Shown one piece after another: positions 31,613-40,019 of a stretch of DNA of 64,000 nucleotides (positions are counted from its first letter, which is position 1; each line of letters begins with the position of its first letter). Source of the stretch: Actinoplanes sp. N902-109 (GTDB lineage: Bacteria; Actinomycetota; Actinomycetes; Mycobacteriales; Micromonosporaceae). The notes under the pieces were generated by a model. The model had not been told where the DNA came from. It saw only the letters and a program-made list of their open reading frames with translations, and searched no databases. The DNA is taken from NCBI RefSeq assembly GCF_000389965.1, contig NC_021191.1, positions 993,501 through 1,057,500 on the forward strand, in the 5' to 3' direction. The position numbers and the translations under genes are program-made.

Positions 31613-31660
31613 GGGGGTGCTGGCGCGGGTATCAAGCGTGATACCCGGCCGGCATCCCCG
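31613..31660 (+). terminator. Long stem-loop between rplO and secY
   Basis: GGGGTGC(t)GGC and GGGTATCA pair with TGATACCC and GCC(g)GCATCCCC around a four-base loop, with small bulges. It is nine bases after the rplO stop. The T-run is absent, so it may be an attenuator or mRNA-processing site instead of a full terminator. Confidence 0.5.
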
Positions 31661-31880
31661 TTGTGGCGTCTGACCTGGTATTTCTCGCGGTCGGGCGACA
31701 TGGAGGCAGCGGGCGCGGCGTAGCTCTTCGTCCCCGGGTGTTGCACAAGCGGCGACCGTGCCTCACGACAGCCCCGTCAGGCTGTTAAAGTCCGTTCCCA
31801 GCTAGGGATATCGGTCGTCCGGACCGATGCCTACCCCCATCCGCCGGTTTCAGGCGGCCACCTCGCGCAGGAGGATGAAG
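31661..31880. other. secY upstream region
   Basis: 220 nt without a gene. TTAAAGT near 31787-31793 could be a -10 element for secY but no clear -35 is visible. It ends with AGGAGG (31869-31874), the secY Shine-Dalgarno. Confidence 0.4.
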
Positions 31881-33227
31881 TTGCTCTCCGCCTTTTCCAG
31901 TGCGTTCCGGACGCCTGACCTGCGCAAGAAACTGCTGTTCACAGTAGCGATCATCGCGGTCTACCGGCTCGGCGCCACCTTGCCCAGCCCGGGCGTGTCC
32001 TACACCAACGTCCAGAACTGTCTGGACGCCGTGAACAGCCAGAACGCCGGCGGCGGGGTCTTGAACCTGCTGAACCTGTTCTCCGGCGGCGCGCTTCTTC
32101 AGCTGTCGGTCTTCGCGCTGGGCATCATGCCGTACATCACGGCGTCGATCATCCTGCAGCTGCTCACCGTCGTGATCCCGCGGCTCGAGCAGCTCCGCAA
32201 GGAGGGCCAGTCCGGCCAGGCGAAGATCACCCAGTACACCCGGTACCTCACCCTGGGCCTGGCGATCCTGCAGTCCTCGGCGTTCGTCGCGCTGGCCCGC
32301 TCCGGCCAGCTGTTCGCCAACGCCTGCCCGCAGGACCAGGCCAACCTGCAGATCATCCCGGAGAACACCGGCATCCCGCTGTGGCTGACCCTGGTCATGC
32401 TGGTCATCACGATGACCGCGGGCACCGGCGTGGTCATGTGGCTCGGTGAGCTGATCACCGACCGCGGCGTCGGCAACGGCATGTCCGTCCTGATCTTCAC
32501 CTCGATCGCCGCCCGCCTCCCCGGCGAGGGCTGGACGATCAAGCAGAGCGCCGGCTGGGGCAAGTTCTGGCTCGTGATCGCCCTGGTGCTGCTGGTCATC
32601 TGCGCGGTTGTCTTCATCGAGCAGGCGCAGCGCCGCATCCCGGTGCAGTACGCGAAGCGGATGATCGGCCGGCGCATGTACGGCGGCACCTCGACCTACA
32701 TCCCGCTCAAGGTGAACCAGGCGGGTGTCGTCCCGGTCATCTTCGCGTCGTCGCTGCTCTACCTGCCGCAGCTGTACCTGCAGTTCTTCGACCAGAACAA
32801 CCTCAAGGGCTACCAGCAGTGGATCCAGAACAACCTGGCCAACCCCAGCCACTGGATCTACATCACGACGTACTTCCTGCTGATCATCTTCTTCACGTAC
32901 TTCTACGTCTCGATCACGTTCAACCCGACCGAGGTTGCGGAGAACATGAAGAAGTACGGTGGGTTCGTACCGGGCATCCGGCCCGGTAAGCCCACCGCTG
33001 ACTACCTGGACTTCATCCTCAGCCGGATCACCCTGCCGGGCGCGCTCTACCTCGGTCTGATCTCGGTTCTGCCGAACTTCTTCTTCATCTGGCTGGACAA
33101 CAAGCAGTACCAGAACTTCCCGTTCGGCGGCACCGCGGTGCTGATCATGGTCGGTGTGGGTCTGGAGACGGTCAAGCAGATCGAGAGCCAGCTGATGCAG
33201 CGCAACTACGAAGGGTTCCTCCGGTAG
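31881..33227 (+). CDS. secY: Protein translocase subunit SecY
   Basis: 448 residues, ten predicted membrane helices, the core of the Sec channel. Family proteins begin close to LSAFSSAFRTPDLRKKLLFT. I therefore take the TTG at 31881, six bases after AGGAGG; the ATG at 31875 touches the Shine-Dalgarno and the frame further upstream is unsupported. Conserved cytosolic loops (KITQYTRYLTLGLA and NPTEVAENMKKYGGFVPGIRPG) are intact. adk and map follow in the usual order. Confidence 0.95.
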   Translation: MLSAFSSAFRTPDLRKKLLFTVAIIAVYRLGATLPSPGVSYTNVQNCLDAVNSQNAGGGVLNLLNLFSGGALLQLSVFALGIMPYITASIILQLLTVVIPRLEQLRKEGQSGQAKITQYTRYLTLGLAILQSSAFVALARSGQLFANACPQDQANLQIIPENTGIPLWLTLVMLVITMTAGTGVVMWLGELITDRGVGNGMSVLIFTSIAARLPGEGWTIKQSAGWGKFWLVIALVLLVICAVVFIEQAQRRIPVQYAKRMIGRRMYGGTSTYIPLKVNQAGVVPVIFASSLLYLPQLYLQFFDQNNLKGYQQWIQNNLANPSHWIYITTYFLLIIFFTYFYVSITFNPTEVAENMKKYGGFVPGIRPGKPTADYLDFILSRITLPGALYLGLISVLPNFFFIWLDNKQYQNFPFGGTAVLIMVGVGLETVKQIESQLMQRNYEGFLR

Positions 33228-33301
33228 TGGGGGCGCGGAGCCGGGGGGCTCTCGCGTCCGAGGTTTGCGAGGCTCGTTCTCACCGAAGCGAGGCGATGTA
33301 G

Positions 33302-33955
33302 GTGCGGCTGGTACTGGTGGGCCCTCCGGGGGCCGGCAAGGGGACCCAGGCTGAGTTCATCGCTGCCCATCTCGCCGTACCGAAGATCTCGACCGGTGAC
33401 ATCTTCCGGGCCAACGTGTCCCAGGGCACGCCGCTGGGCCTGGAGGCCAAGCGGTACATGGACGCCGGCAACCTGGTCCCGGACGAGGTGACCATCAACA
33501 TGGTCCGGGACCGGCTGGCCGAGCCCGACGCGGCCGACGGCTTCCTGCTGGACGGTTTCCCGAGGACCGTCCCGCAGGCGTCGGCGCTCGACAAGCTGCT
33601 GGCGGATCTGGGCACGGCGCTCGACCTGGTGATGGAGCTCGTGGTCGACGACGACGAGGTCATCCGCCGGCTGTCCGGGCGGCGTACCTGCCGGGGTTGC
33701 GGCAAGATCTGGCACGTCGAGTTCGACCCGACGAGCAAGGAGAACATCTGCGACAGGTGTGGCTCCGAGCTGTTCCAGCGGGACGACGACCGGGCCGAGA
33801 CGATCGCCAACCGCCTCGTCGAGTACGCGGACAAGACCGCGCCGCTGGTGGACTTCTACGGCGCCCAGGGCAAGCTCGTGGGCATCGACGCCACCGGGCC
33901 GGTCGAGGACGTCACGGTCCGGGCGATCGACGCCCTGCGGTCGTACGGAGGCTGA
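33302..33955 (+). CDS. adk: Adenylate kinase
   Basis: 217 residues. It converts ATP and AMP to two ADP. The P-loop is GPPGAGKGTQ at residues 6-15 and the NMP-binding segment STGDIFRA follows. DGFPRT is present. The LID has four cysteines (CRGCG and CDRCG), the zinc-containing long form. GTG start. map begins two bases after its stop. Confidence 0.96.
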   Translation: MRLVLVGPPGAGKGTQAEFIAAHLAVPKISTGDIFRANVSQGTPLGLEAKRYMDAGNLVPDEVTINMVRDRLAEPDAADGFLLDGFPRTVPQASALDKLLADLGTALDLVMELVVDDDEVIRRLSGRRTCRGCGKIWHVEFDPTSKENICDRCGSELFQRDDDRAETIANRLVEYADKTAPLVDFYGAQGKLVGIDATGPVEDVTVRAIDALRSYGG

Positions 33956-33957
33956 CC

Positions 33958-34812
33958 ATGCGCCGTCAGCAGATGGACATCCAGCTGAAGACGCCCGAGC
34001 AGATCGAGTTGATGCGCGGCGCCGGCCTGGTGGTCGCCGCCGCGCTGGACGCCATGCGGGCGGCGGTGGCCCCCGGGGTGTCGACGGCCGACCTGGACGC
34101 CATCGCCGAGCAGGTGATCCTGGACGCCGGGGCGGTCCCGTCGTTCAAGGGCTATCACGGCTTCCCGGCCTCGATCTGCGCGTCGGTCAACGAACAGGTC
34201 GTCCACGGCATCCCCGCGGCCGGGCAGGTGCTGCAGGAGGGCGATCTGATCTCGCTCGACTGCGGCGCGATCCTGCACGGCTGGCACGGCGACTCGGCCA
34301 TCACGGTGGGCGTCGGCGAGACGGATCCGGCGTTGCTGCGCATGGCGGAGGTCGCCGAGGACGCGATGTGGGCCGGGATCGCCGCTGCGGCCCGCGGGGC
34401 TGCCAACGGGCGCGGCCGGCTCACCGACATCTCGTTCAACGTCGAGAAGGTCGTCCGCAAGGCCGGGCGCTACGGCATCGTCGACGGTTACGGCGGGCAC
34501 GGCATCGGCACCGAGATGCACCAGGACCCGCACGTGCTCAACCACGGCAAGCCGGGCAAGGGCCCGCGGTTGGTGGTGGGGATGGCGCTGGCGATCGAGC
34601 CGATGATCACCATGGGTTCGCCGCGCACGGTCGAGCTCGACGACGGCTGGACGGTCGTCACCCGGGACGGCTCGATGGCCGCGCACGTGGAGCACACGAT
34701 GGCGATCCTCGAGGACGGCGTCTGGGTGACCACCGCGCCGGACGGTGGCCGGGCCCGGCTGGGCGAGCTGGTGACCGCGCGACAGCCGGCCGTCGGCTCG
34801 CTGGCGGAATAG
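33958..34812 (+). CDS. map: Methionine aminopeptidase, type I
   Basis: 284 residues. It removes N-terminal methionine. The five metal ligands are visible: two aspartates (SLDCGAILHGWHGDSAITV), histidine (GHGIGTEMHQDPHV) and two glutamates (IEPM, and EHT near residue 245). ATG at 33958 is six bases after GGAGG. In most actinobacteria infA follows; here two DUF1707 genes intervene. Confidence 0.95.
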   Translation: MRRQQMDIQLKTPEQIELMRGAGLVVAAALDAMRAAVAPGVSTADLDAIAEQVILDAGAVPSFKGYHGFPASICASVNEQVVHGIPAAGQVLQEGDLISLDCGAILHGWHGDSAITVGVGETDPALLRMAEVAEDAMWAGIAAAARGAANGRGRLTDISFNVEKVVRKAGRYGIVDGYGGHGIGTEMHQDPHVLNHGKPGKGPRLVVGMALAIEPMITMGSPRTVELDDGWTVVTRDGSMAAHVEHTMAILEDGVWVTTAPDGGRARLGELVTARQPAVGSLAE

Positions 34813-34980
34813 CCCGGCCCCGGCGACAGCGAGTGTCGCAAACCCCGCTCAGAGCGTCGTGAAGCCGCTTCACCGGCAAGAGCGTCCCGTAACGGGTTCG
34901 GGACGACAAAACGGCTGAGCGGCCCGCTGAGGGGGAATCCTCGGCGGCCGAGCAAAGCCCCCGGCTGGCATGCTGGGCGT

Positions 34981-35418
34981 ATGGGGCGCGAGGACATGCG
35001 AGCCGGGGATGCGGACCGGCAGGCGGTAGCCGAGACGTTGAAGACCGCTCTCGACGAGGGCCGGCTCGATCTGCATGAGTACGACGAGCGGTTGCAGCGG
35101 GCGTACGCGGCCAAGACGTACGGCGATCTGGACAGCCTGACCACCGACCTGCCGGGAGTGGTTCCCGCGCAGCGGGCGCAGGTGCGGCCGGTCGACCCGG
35201 CAGCGCCGGCCGCCGTACCGGATCCCGGGGTGGGGGAGATGCCCAAGCCGGGCGGCCCACCGTGGCTGGCGTCGTACGGCGGGGTGATCGTCCTCTGCGT
35301 GATCATCTGGGCGGTCTCCTCGATCGCGACCCGCGATCTGCAATATTTCTGGCCCGCCTGGATGCTGTTCCCGTTCGTGCTGGGGCTGCTCGGCCGGCGC
35401 GGCCGCCGGGACCGGTGA
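34981..35418 (+). CDS. DUF1707-domain membrane protein, paralogue 1
   Basis: 145 residues. The N-terminal DUF1707 domain (about 1-55) has the signature MRAGDADRQAVAETL, then YDERLQRAYAAKTYGDL. A Pro-rich linker leads to two hydrophobic helices (about 98-117 and 123-140). CATGCT lies about 7 nt before the ATG and no Shine-Dalgarno is visible, so the mRNA is probably leaderless. The family is common in actinobacteria but its function is unknown. A paralogue follows at once. Confidence 0.82.
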   Translation: MGREDMRAGDADRQAVAETLKTALDEGRLDLHEYDERLQRAYAAKTYGDLDSLTTDLPGVVPAQRAQVRPVDPAAPAAVPDPGVGEMPKPGGPPWLASYGGVIVLCVIIWAVSSIATRDLQYFWPAWMLFPFVLGLLGRRGRRDR

Positions 35419-35471
35419 CCTCGGCCGGGCGAGGGATGACCGGCGAGCGTCGCGCTGTCATGCTGGGACGC

Positions 35472-35975
35472 ATGGGGCGGGACGAGATGCGGGCCGGCAA
35501 CGCCGACCGCGAGGCCGTTGCCGACCAGCTGCGGGCCGCGCTCGAGGAGGGCCGGCTGGAGCTGGACGAGTACGACGACCGGGTGCGGCAGGCGTATGCC
35601 GCGAAGACCTATGGCGAGCTGAGTCCGTTGTTGCGGGATCTGCCGGCTGCCGCCCCACCCGCGCCCCGCCCGGTGGTTGCCGCACCGGAGGTCCCGTCCC
35701 GCGAGCTGGCCCTGCGGTGGCTCGGCGAGGTGTGGGCGAGCTGGGTGGCGGTCGTCGGCATGACGTCGGCGATCTGGGCGGTCACCTGTCTCGCCGGTGG
35801 TGACCTTCAATACTTCTGGCCGTTCTGGGTCGCTGTGCCGTGGGGCGCGGTGCTCGTCTGGGTCTCACTGATGGGCCTGGCCACCGGCGAGCCCCGCAAG
35901 CAGGCCGACAAGAAGGTGCGCAAGGCCGAGCGGAAGCAGCTGAAAGCGGCGCAGCGCGAGAAGAACGTCCGCTAG
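35472..35975 (+). CDS. DUF1707-domain membrane protein, paralogue 2
   Basis: 167 residues. The N-terminal domain closely matches the preceding gene (MRAGNADREAVADQL, YDDRVRQAYAAKTYGEL). Two membrane helices follow, sharing LQYFWP with paralogue 1, then a Lys/Arg-rich tail. An equivalent CATGCT lies before the ATG at 35472, so the promoter was duplicated with the gene. An in-frame ATG at 35460 is less likely as it overlaps that element. Function unknown. Confidence 0.8.
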   Translation: MGRDEMRAGNADREAVADQLRAALEEGRLELDEYDDRVRQAYAAKTYGELSPLLRDLPAAAPPAPRPVVAAPEVPSRELALRWLGEVWASWVAVVGMTSAIWAVTCLAGGDLQYFWPFWVAVPWGAVLVWVSLMGLATGEPRKQADKKVRKAERKQLKAAQREKNVR

Positions 35976-35995
35976 AGTCCGGTTCAACGGCTCAT

Positions 35996-36014
35996 CGACA
36001 CACCCGACCCCGGG
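35996..36014 (+). promoter_or_regulatory. Shared ribosomal-leader motif, copy 3 (infA)
   Basis: CGACACACCCGACCCCGGG matches the rpsL and rpsJ copies at 17 of 19 positions. It lies upstream of the TACACT promoter, unlike the other two copies, which lie downstream of theirs. It is therefore either a DNA site or part of a longer transcript. Confidence 0.5.
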
Positions 36015-36030
36015 TTACGGGGGACTCGGT

Positions 36031-36060
36031 TTGGTGTCCCCGCTCCGGCGCGCGTACACT
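36031..36060 (+). promoter_or_regulatory. infA operon promoter
   Basis: TTGGTG (36031-36036), an 18-nt spacer and TACACT (36055-36060). The -10 and the following GGCT match the tRNA-Trp promoter context. Confidence 0.65.
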
Positions 36061-36215
36061 GGCTTGCTGGCGCACAGCGTCCACTCCGGCATGTCATCAA
36101 GCGCTTCTGACGGCTGCCGGAGCCGCGGCTGGTCCGGGTCTCGCTCCGCATGGGCGGGATCGGGATGAACGTTGTGTCGTCGACCCCAAGTACCCGATGT
36201 CAGGTAGCGGAGGAC

Positions 36216-36437
36216 ATGCCAAAGAAAGACGGAGCCATCGAGATCGAAGGCCGAGTGATCGAGCCGTTGCCGAACGCCATGTTCCGCGTCGAGCTCGCCA
36301 ATGGTCACAAGGTGCTCGCTCACATCTCCGGCAAGATGCGGCAGCACTACATCCGCATTCTTCCCGAGGACCGGGTCGTCGTCGAACTCTCGCCGTACGA
36401 CCTGACCCGTGGGCGCATCGTCTACCGCTACAAGTAG
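36216..36437 (+). CDS. infA: Translation initiation factor IF-1
   Basis: 73 residues, an S1-type OB fold that binds the 30S A site. MPKKDGAIEIEGRVIEPLPN and the motif LANGHKVLAHISGKMR are typical. I chose the ATG at 36216 behind GCGGAGGA; the open frame upstream is leader. It starts the infA-rpmJ-rpsM-rpsK-rpsD-rpoA-rplQ cluster. Confidence 0.97.
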   Translation: MPKKDGAIEIEGRVIEPLPNAMFRVELANGHKVLAHISGKMRQHYIRILPEDRVVVELSPYDLTRGRIVYRYK

Positions 36438-36485
36438 AGGGTCGCGGGGATCCGTTTCCCGTCCGACTGAGAGTTAAGGCAAACC

Positions 36486-36602
36486 GTGAAGGTCAAGCCG
36501 AGCGTCAAGCGGATCTGCAACAACTGCCGGGTCATCCGGCGGCACGGTCGCGTCATGGTCATCTGCAAGACCGACGCGCGCCACAAGCAGCGCCAGGGCT
36601 GA
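36486..36602 (+). CDS. rpmJ: Large ribosomal subunit protein L36 (bL36)
   Basis: 38 residues, read directly from a GTG start: it begins MKVKPSVKRICNNCRVIRRH and ends RHKQRQG. The zinc knuckle ligands CxxC, a third Cys and a His are present, so this is the zinc-binding form. It is one residue longer than many streptomycete copies. It lies 48 nt after infA in the standard order. Confidence 0.96.
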   Translation: MKVKPSVKRICNNCRVIRRHGRVMVICKTDARHKQRQG

Positions 36603-36756
36603 GTCCCGGTCCCGCTGCCAGATCCGGCATCACGAACAAGCTCGTTCCCAGCCACAGCGTGGCTGCACCCCCGGTCGGAGGCTGGGGCCCGCCCGGGCAG
36701 GCGGGGATGGCGACGGGCACAGACCTCCGTGAGACACCTGAGGAGTACGCCCAGAA

Positions 36757-37137
36757 ATGGCTCGACTCGTCGGCGTCGATCTGCCCCGCGAAAAGCGGAT
36801 GGAGATCGCGCTCACCTACATCTTCGGGATCGGTCGCACCCGTGCCGTTGAGGCACTGACCGCGACCGCGATTGATCTGAACAAGCGCGCCAAGGACCTC
36901 ACGGACGAGGAGCTGGTCCAGCTCCGCGACTACATCGAGGGCAATTTCAAGGTTGAGGGCGACCTGCGCCGCGAGGTCGCCGCGGACATCCGCCGCAAGG
37001 TTGAGATCGGCTGCTACGCCGGCATCCGCCACCGCCGGGGTCTTCCGGTCCGTGGTCAGCGGACCCGGACCAACGCTCGTACCCGCAAGGGTCCGAAGCG
37101 CACGGTCGCCGGTAAGAAGAAGCCCGGTCGGAAGTAA
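36757..37137 (+). CDS. rpsM: Small ribosomal subunit protein S13 (uS13)
   Basis: 126 residues. S13 is at the top of the 30S head, contacting P-site tRNA. It starts MARLVGVDLPREKRMEIALT and has RHRRGLPVRGQRTRTNARTRKG. The 154-nt gap after rpmJ holds no gene. GAGGAG at about 36738 is a distant Shine-Dalgarno. Confidence 0.96.
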   Translation: MARLVGVDLPREKRMEIALTYIFGIGRTRAVEALTATAIDLNKRAKDLTDEELVQLRDYIEGNFKVEGDLRREVAADIRRKVEIGCYAGIRHRRGLPVRGQRTRTNARTRKGPKRTVAGKKKPGRK

Positions 37138-37154
37138 TAGGAGCGCACTGACTT

Positions 37155-37562
37155 ATGCCACCGAAGGCACGCGCTGGGGCCCCCGTCAAGAAGGTCCGGC
37201 GCAAGGAACGCAAGAACGTCGCCCACGGGCAGGCGCACATCAAGAGCACCTTCAACAACACCATCGTGTCGATCACCGACCCGACCGGTGCGGTCATCTC
37301 CTGGGCCTCGTCCGGCCAGGTGGGCTTCAAGGGCTCCCGCAAGTCGACCCCGTTCGCCGCGCAGCTGGCCGCCGAGGCCGCCGCTCGCCGGGCGATGGAG
37401 CACGGCATGCGCAAGGTCGACGTGTTCGTCAAGGGCCCCGGTTCCGGCCGGGAGACCGCCATCCGTTCGCTGCAGGCCGCCGGCCTCGAGGTCGGGCAGA
37501 TCTCCGACGTCACGCCGCAGCCGCACAACGGATGCCGTCCGCCGAAGCGTCGCCGGGTCTAA
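37155..37562 (+). CDS. rpsK: Small ribosomal subunit protein S11 (uS11)
   Basis: 135 residues. S11 lines the mRNA exit on the platform. Motifs: HIKSTFNNTIVSITDPTG and the C-terminal TPQPHNGCRPPKRRRV. It is 17 nt after rpsM and 17 nt before rpsD. Confidence 0.97.
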   Translation: MPPKARAGAPVKKVRRKERKNVAHGQAHIKSTFNNTIVSITDPTGAVISWASSGQVGFKGSRKSTPFAAQLAAEAAARRAMEHGMRKVDVFVKGPGSGRETAIRSLQAAGLEVGQISDVTPQPHNGCRPPKRRRV

Positions 37563-37579
37563 GGGAGAGATCGAAAGCA

Positions 37580-38206
37580 ATGGCTCGTTACACAGGTGCG
37601 GACTGCAAGCGCTGCCGCCGCGAGAAGATGAAGCTGTTCCTCAAGGGCAGCAAGTGCGATGGTCCGAAGTGCCCGTTCGAGTCCCGGCCGTTCCCGCCCG
37701 GGCAGCACGGCCGCGGCCGGACCAAGGAGACCGAGTTCCTTCTCCAGCACCGGGAGAAGCAGAAGGCCCGCCGCACGTACGGCGTGCTGGAGAAGCAGTT
37801 CCACGGTTACTACGAGGAGGCTGTCACCAAGCCCGGCAAGACCGGTGAGGTGCTGCTGCAGATCCTCGAGTCGCGGCTGGACAACGTCGTCTACCGGGCC
37901 GGCTACGCCGCGTCCCGCGACATGGCCCGCCAGCTGGTCAAGCACGGCCACTTCCTGGTCAACGGCGTGAAGGTCGACATCCCGTCGTACCGGGTGAAGG
38001 AACACGACATCATCCAGGTCCGCGAGAAGTCGCGCGAGATGACGCCGTTCGTGGTCGCGCAGGCGCAGGCCGGTTCCCGCCCCGTCCCGGCGTGGCTGGA
38101 GCCGATCCCCAGCGAGATGAAGATCCTGATCCACTCGCTCCCGGCCCGCGCTGTCATCGACACGCAGGTCCAGGAGCAGCTGATCGTCGAGCTTTACTCC
38201 AAGTAA
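37580..38206 (+). CDS. rpsD: Small ribosomal subunit protein S4 (uS4), zinc type
   Basis: 208 residues. S4 initiates 30S assembly and can repress the alpha operon. I chose the ATG at 37580 (MARYTGADCKRCRREKMKLF) behind GGGAGAG; the longer frame runs through rpsK. Four N-terminal cysteines (CKRC, CDGPKC) indicate a zinc site. The S4 RNA-binding domain follows (RLDNVVYRAGYA through VNGVKVDIPSYRV). Confidence 0.96.
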   Translation: MARYTGADCKRCRREKMKLFLKGSKCDGPKCPFESRPFPPGQHGRGRTKETEFLLQHREKQKARRTYGVLEKQFHGYYEEAVTKPGKTGEVLLQILESRLDNVVYRAGYAASRDMARQLVKHGHFLVNGVKVDIPSYRVKEHDIIQVREKSREMTPFVVAQAQAGSRPVPAWLEPIPSEMKILIHSLPARAVIDTQVQEQLIVELYSK

Positions 38207-38299
38207 GGCTCTGCCCGGGCGCCTCCGCGAGGAGGTGCCCGGGGCAATACCTGAGGACGGCCATCAAATAGCGGGTGGCCTGACAGAAAGAAGAACAGC

Positions 38300-39322
38300 G
38301 TGCTCATCAGCCAGCGGCCGTCCCTCTCGGAGGAGACGCTCAGCGAGACCCGCTCCCGGTTCACCATCGAGCCGCTCGAGCCGGGCTTCGGCTACACCCT
38401 CGGCAACTCGCTGCGGCGGACCCTGCTGTCGTCCATCCCGGGCGCGGCGGTCACCAGCATCAAGATCGACGGCGTTCTGCACGAGTTCACCACCATCCCC
38501 GGTGTCAAGGAGGATGTGGTCGAGCTGGTCATGAACGTCAAGGAGCTCACCGTCAGCTCCGAGCACGACGAGCCGGTCAGCATGTACCTGCGCAAGCAGG
38601 GCCCGGGCGACGTCACCGCCGGTGACATCCAGCCCCCGGCCGGTGTGTCCGTGCACAACCCCGACCTGAAGCTGGCCACGCTCAACAGCAAGGGCCGGCT
38701 CGACATGGAGCTCACCGTCGAGCGGGGCCGTGGCTACGTCACGGCGGCGCAGAACAAGAGCGCCGGCGCCGAGATCGGCCGGATCCCGGTCGACTCGATC
38801 TACTCGCCGGTCATGAAGGTGACCTACCGCGTCGAGGCGACCCGGGTCGAGCAGCGCACCGACTTCGACCGTCTGATCATCGACGTCGAGTCCAAGGCAT
38901 CCATCTCCCCGCGCACCGCGCTGGCGTCGGCCGGCTCGACCCTGGTCGAGCTGTTCGGCCTCTGCCGCGAGCTGGACGAGACCGCCGAGGGCATCGACAT
39001 CGGGCCGTCCCCGCAGGACGCCCAGCTGGCCGCCGACCTGGCCCTGCCGATCGAGGAGCTGGACCTCACCGTCCGGTCGTACAACTGCCTCAAGCGCGAG
39101 GGCATCAACACGGTGGGCGAGCTGATCGGGCGGACGGAGGCCGACCTTCTGGATATAAGGAATTTCGGTCAGAAGTCGATCGACGAGGTCAAGATGAAGC
39201 TCGCCGGAATGGGCCTCGGTCTGAAGGACAGCGCGCCGTCCTTCGACCCGGCGCACGTGGTCGACTCGTTCGGCGACGTGGACTACGACACCGACGACTA
39301 CCGCGAGACCGAGCAGCTGTAA
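38300..39322 (+). CDS. rpoA: DNA-directed RNA polymerase subunit alpha
   Basis: 340 residues from GTG. The N-terminal dimerisation domain has LEPGFGYTLGNSLRRTLLSS. The C-terminal domain, which contacts UP elements and activators, has RSYNCLKREGINTVGEL and NFGQKSIDEVKMKL. It lies between rpsD and rplQ as in other bacteria. Confidence 0.97.
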   Translation: MLISQRPSLSEETLSETRSRFTIEPLEPGFGYTLGNSLRRTLLSSIPGAAVTSIKIDGVLHEFTTIPGVKEDVVELVMNVKELTVSSEHDEPVSMYLRKQGPGDVTAGDIQPPAGVSVHNPDLKLATLNSKGRLDMELTVERGRGYVTAAQNKSAGAEIGRIPVDSIYSPVMKVTYRVEATRVEQRTDFDRLIIDVESKASISPRTALASAGSTLVELFGLCRELDETAEGIDIGPSPQDAQLAADLALPIEELDLTVRSYNCLKREGINTVGELIGRTEADLLDIRNFGQKSIDEVKMKLAGMGLGLKDSAPSFDPAHVVDSFGDVDYDTDDYRETEQL

Positions 39323-39355
39323 AGCTCGCGCGGCCATTCACAAGGAGCATCCGAA

Positions 39356-39952
39356 ATGCCCACGCCCACCAAGGGTCCCCGCCTCGGCGGCAGCCCGGCG
39401 CACGAGAAGCTGCTGCTGGCCAACCTGGCCACGGAGCTCTTCCGGCACGGGAAGATCAAGACCACCGAGACGAAGGCGCGCCGCCTGCGTCCCCTGGCGG
39501 AGCAGCTGATCACCAAGGCCAAGCGCGGTGACCTGCACTCCCGCCGCCGCGTCCTGGGTGTCGTCAAGGACAAGGACGTCGTCTACTCGCTGTTCGAGCA
39601 GATCGCGCCGCGGTACACGAACCGTCCCGGTGGCTACACCCGGATCACCAAGACCGGCCCGCGCAAGGGTGACGCCGCTCCCATGGCCGTCATCGAGCTG
39701 GTCGAGGAGCTGCAGGTCGCGGCGACCACGGGTCCGTCGAAGGCCGCCCGTAAGGCTGCCGCGCAGCAGAACAAGGTCGAGGCGCTGACCCGCGACGAGG
39801 AGGCCACCGAGGCTCCCGACGCAGCGGCGACCGAGGCTCCGGCTGCGGACACCGACGCCGACCAGGACGCCGAGGCTCCGGTGAACGCTTCCGGTGACAA
39901 GGGCGCCGAGGGCCCGGGCGACCAGGCCGAGGGCGAAGACACCAAGGCCTGA
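39356..39952 (+). CDS. rplQ: Large ribosomal subunit protein L17 (bL17), extended C-terminus
   Basis: 198 residues versus about 120 in many bacteria. The canonical domain (PRLGGSPAHEKLLLANLATE; GGYTRITKTGPRKGDAAPMA) ends near residue 125. The rest is an acidic Ala/Glu/Asp/Pro tail. ATG behind AAGGAG. It ends the ribosomal superoperon before a strong terminator. Confidence 0.96.
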   Translation: MPTPTKGPRLGGSPAHEKLLLANLATELFRHGKIKTTETKARRLRPLAEQLITKAKRGDLHSRRRVLGVVKDKDVVYSLFEQIAPRYTNRPGGYTRITKTGPRKGDAAPMAVIELVEELQVAATTGPSKAARKAAAQQNKVEALTRDEEATEAPDAAATEAPAADTDADQDAEAPVNASGDKGAEGPGDQAEGEDTKA

Positions 39953-39960
39953 GCAAGACA

Positions 39961-39999
39961 CAAACGGCCCGGCACCCCGCAAGGGTGCCGGGCCGTTTT
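39961..39999 (+). terminator. Rho-independent terminator after rplQ
   Basis: CAAACGGCCCGGCACCC pairs with GGGTGCCGGGCCGTTTTG around a short loop (cgcaa). The 3' arm ends in TTTT. It lies 8 nt after rplQ and 20 nt before truA. Confidence 0.92.
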
Positions 40000-40019
40000 G
40001 CGCGAAAGGGGAGCAAAGC

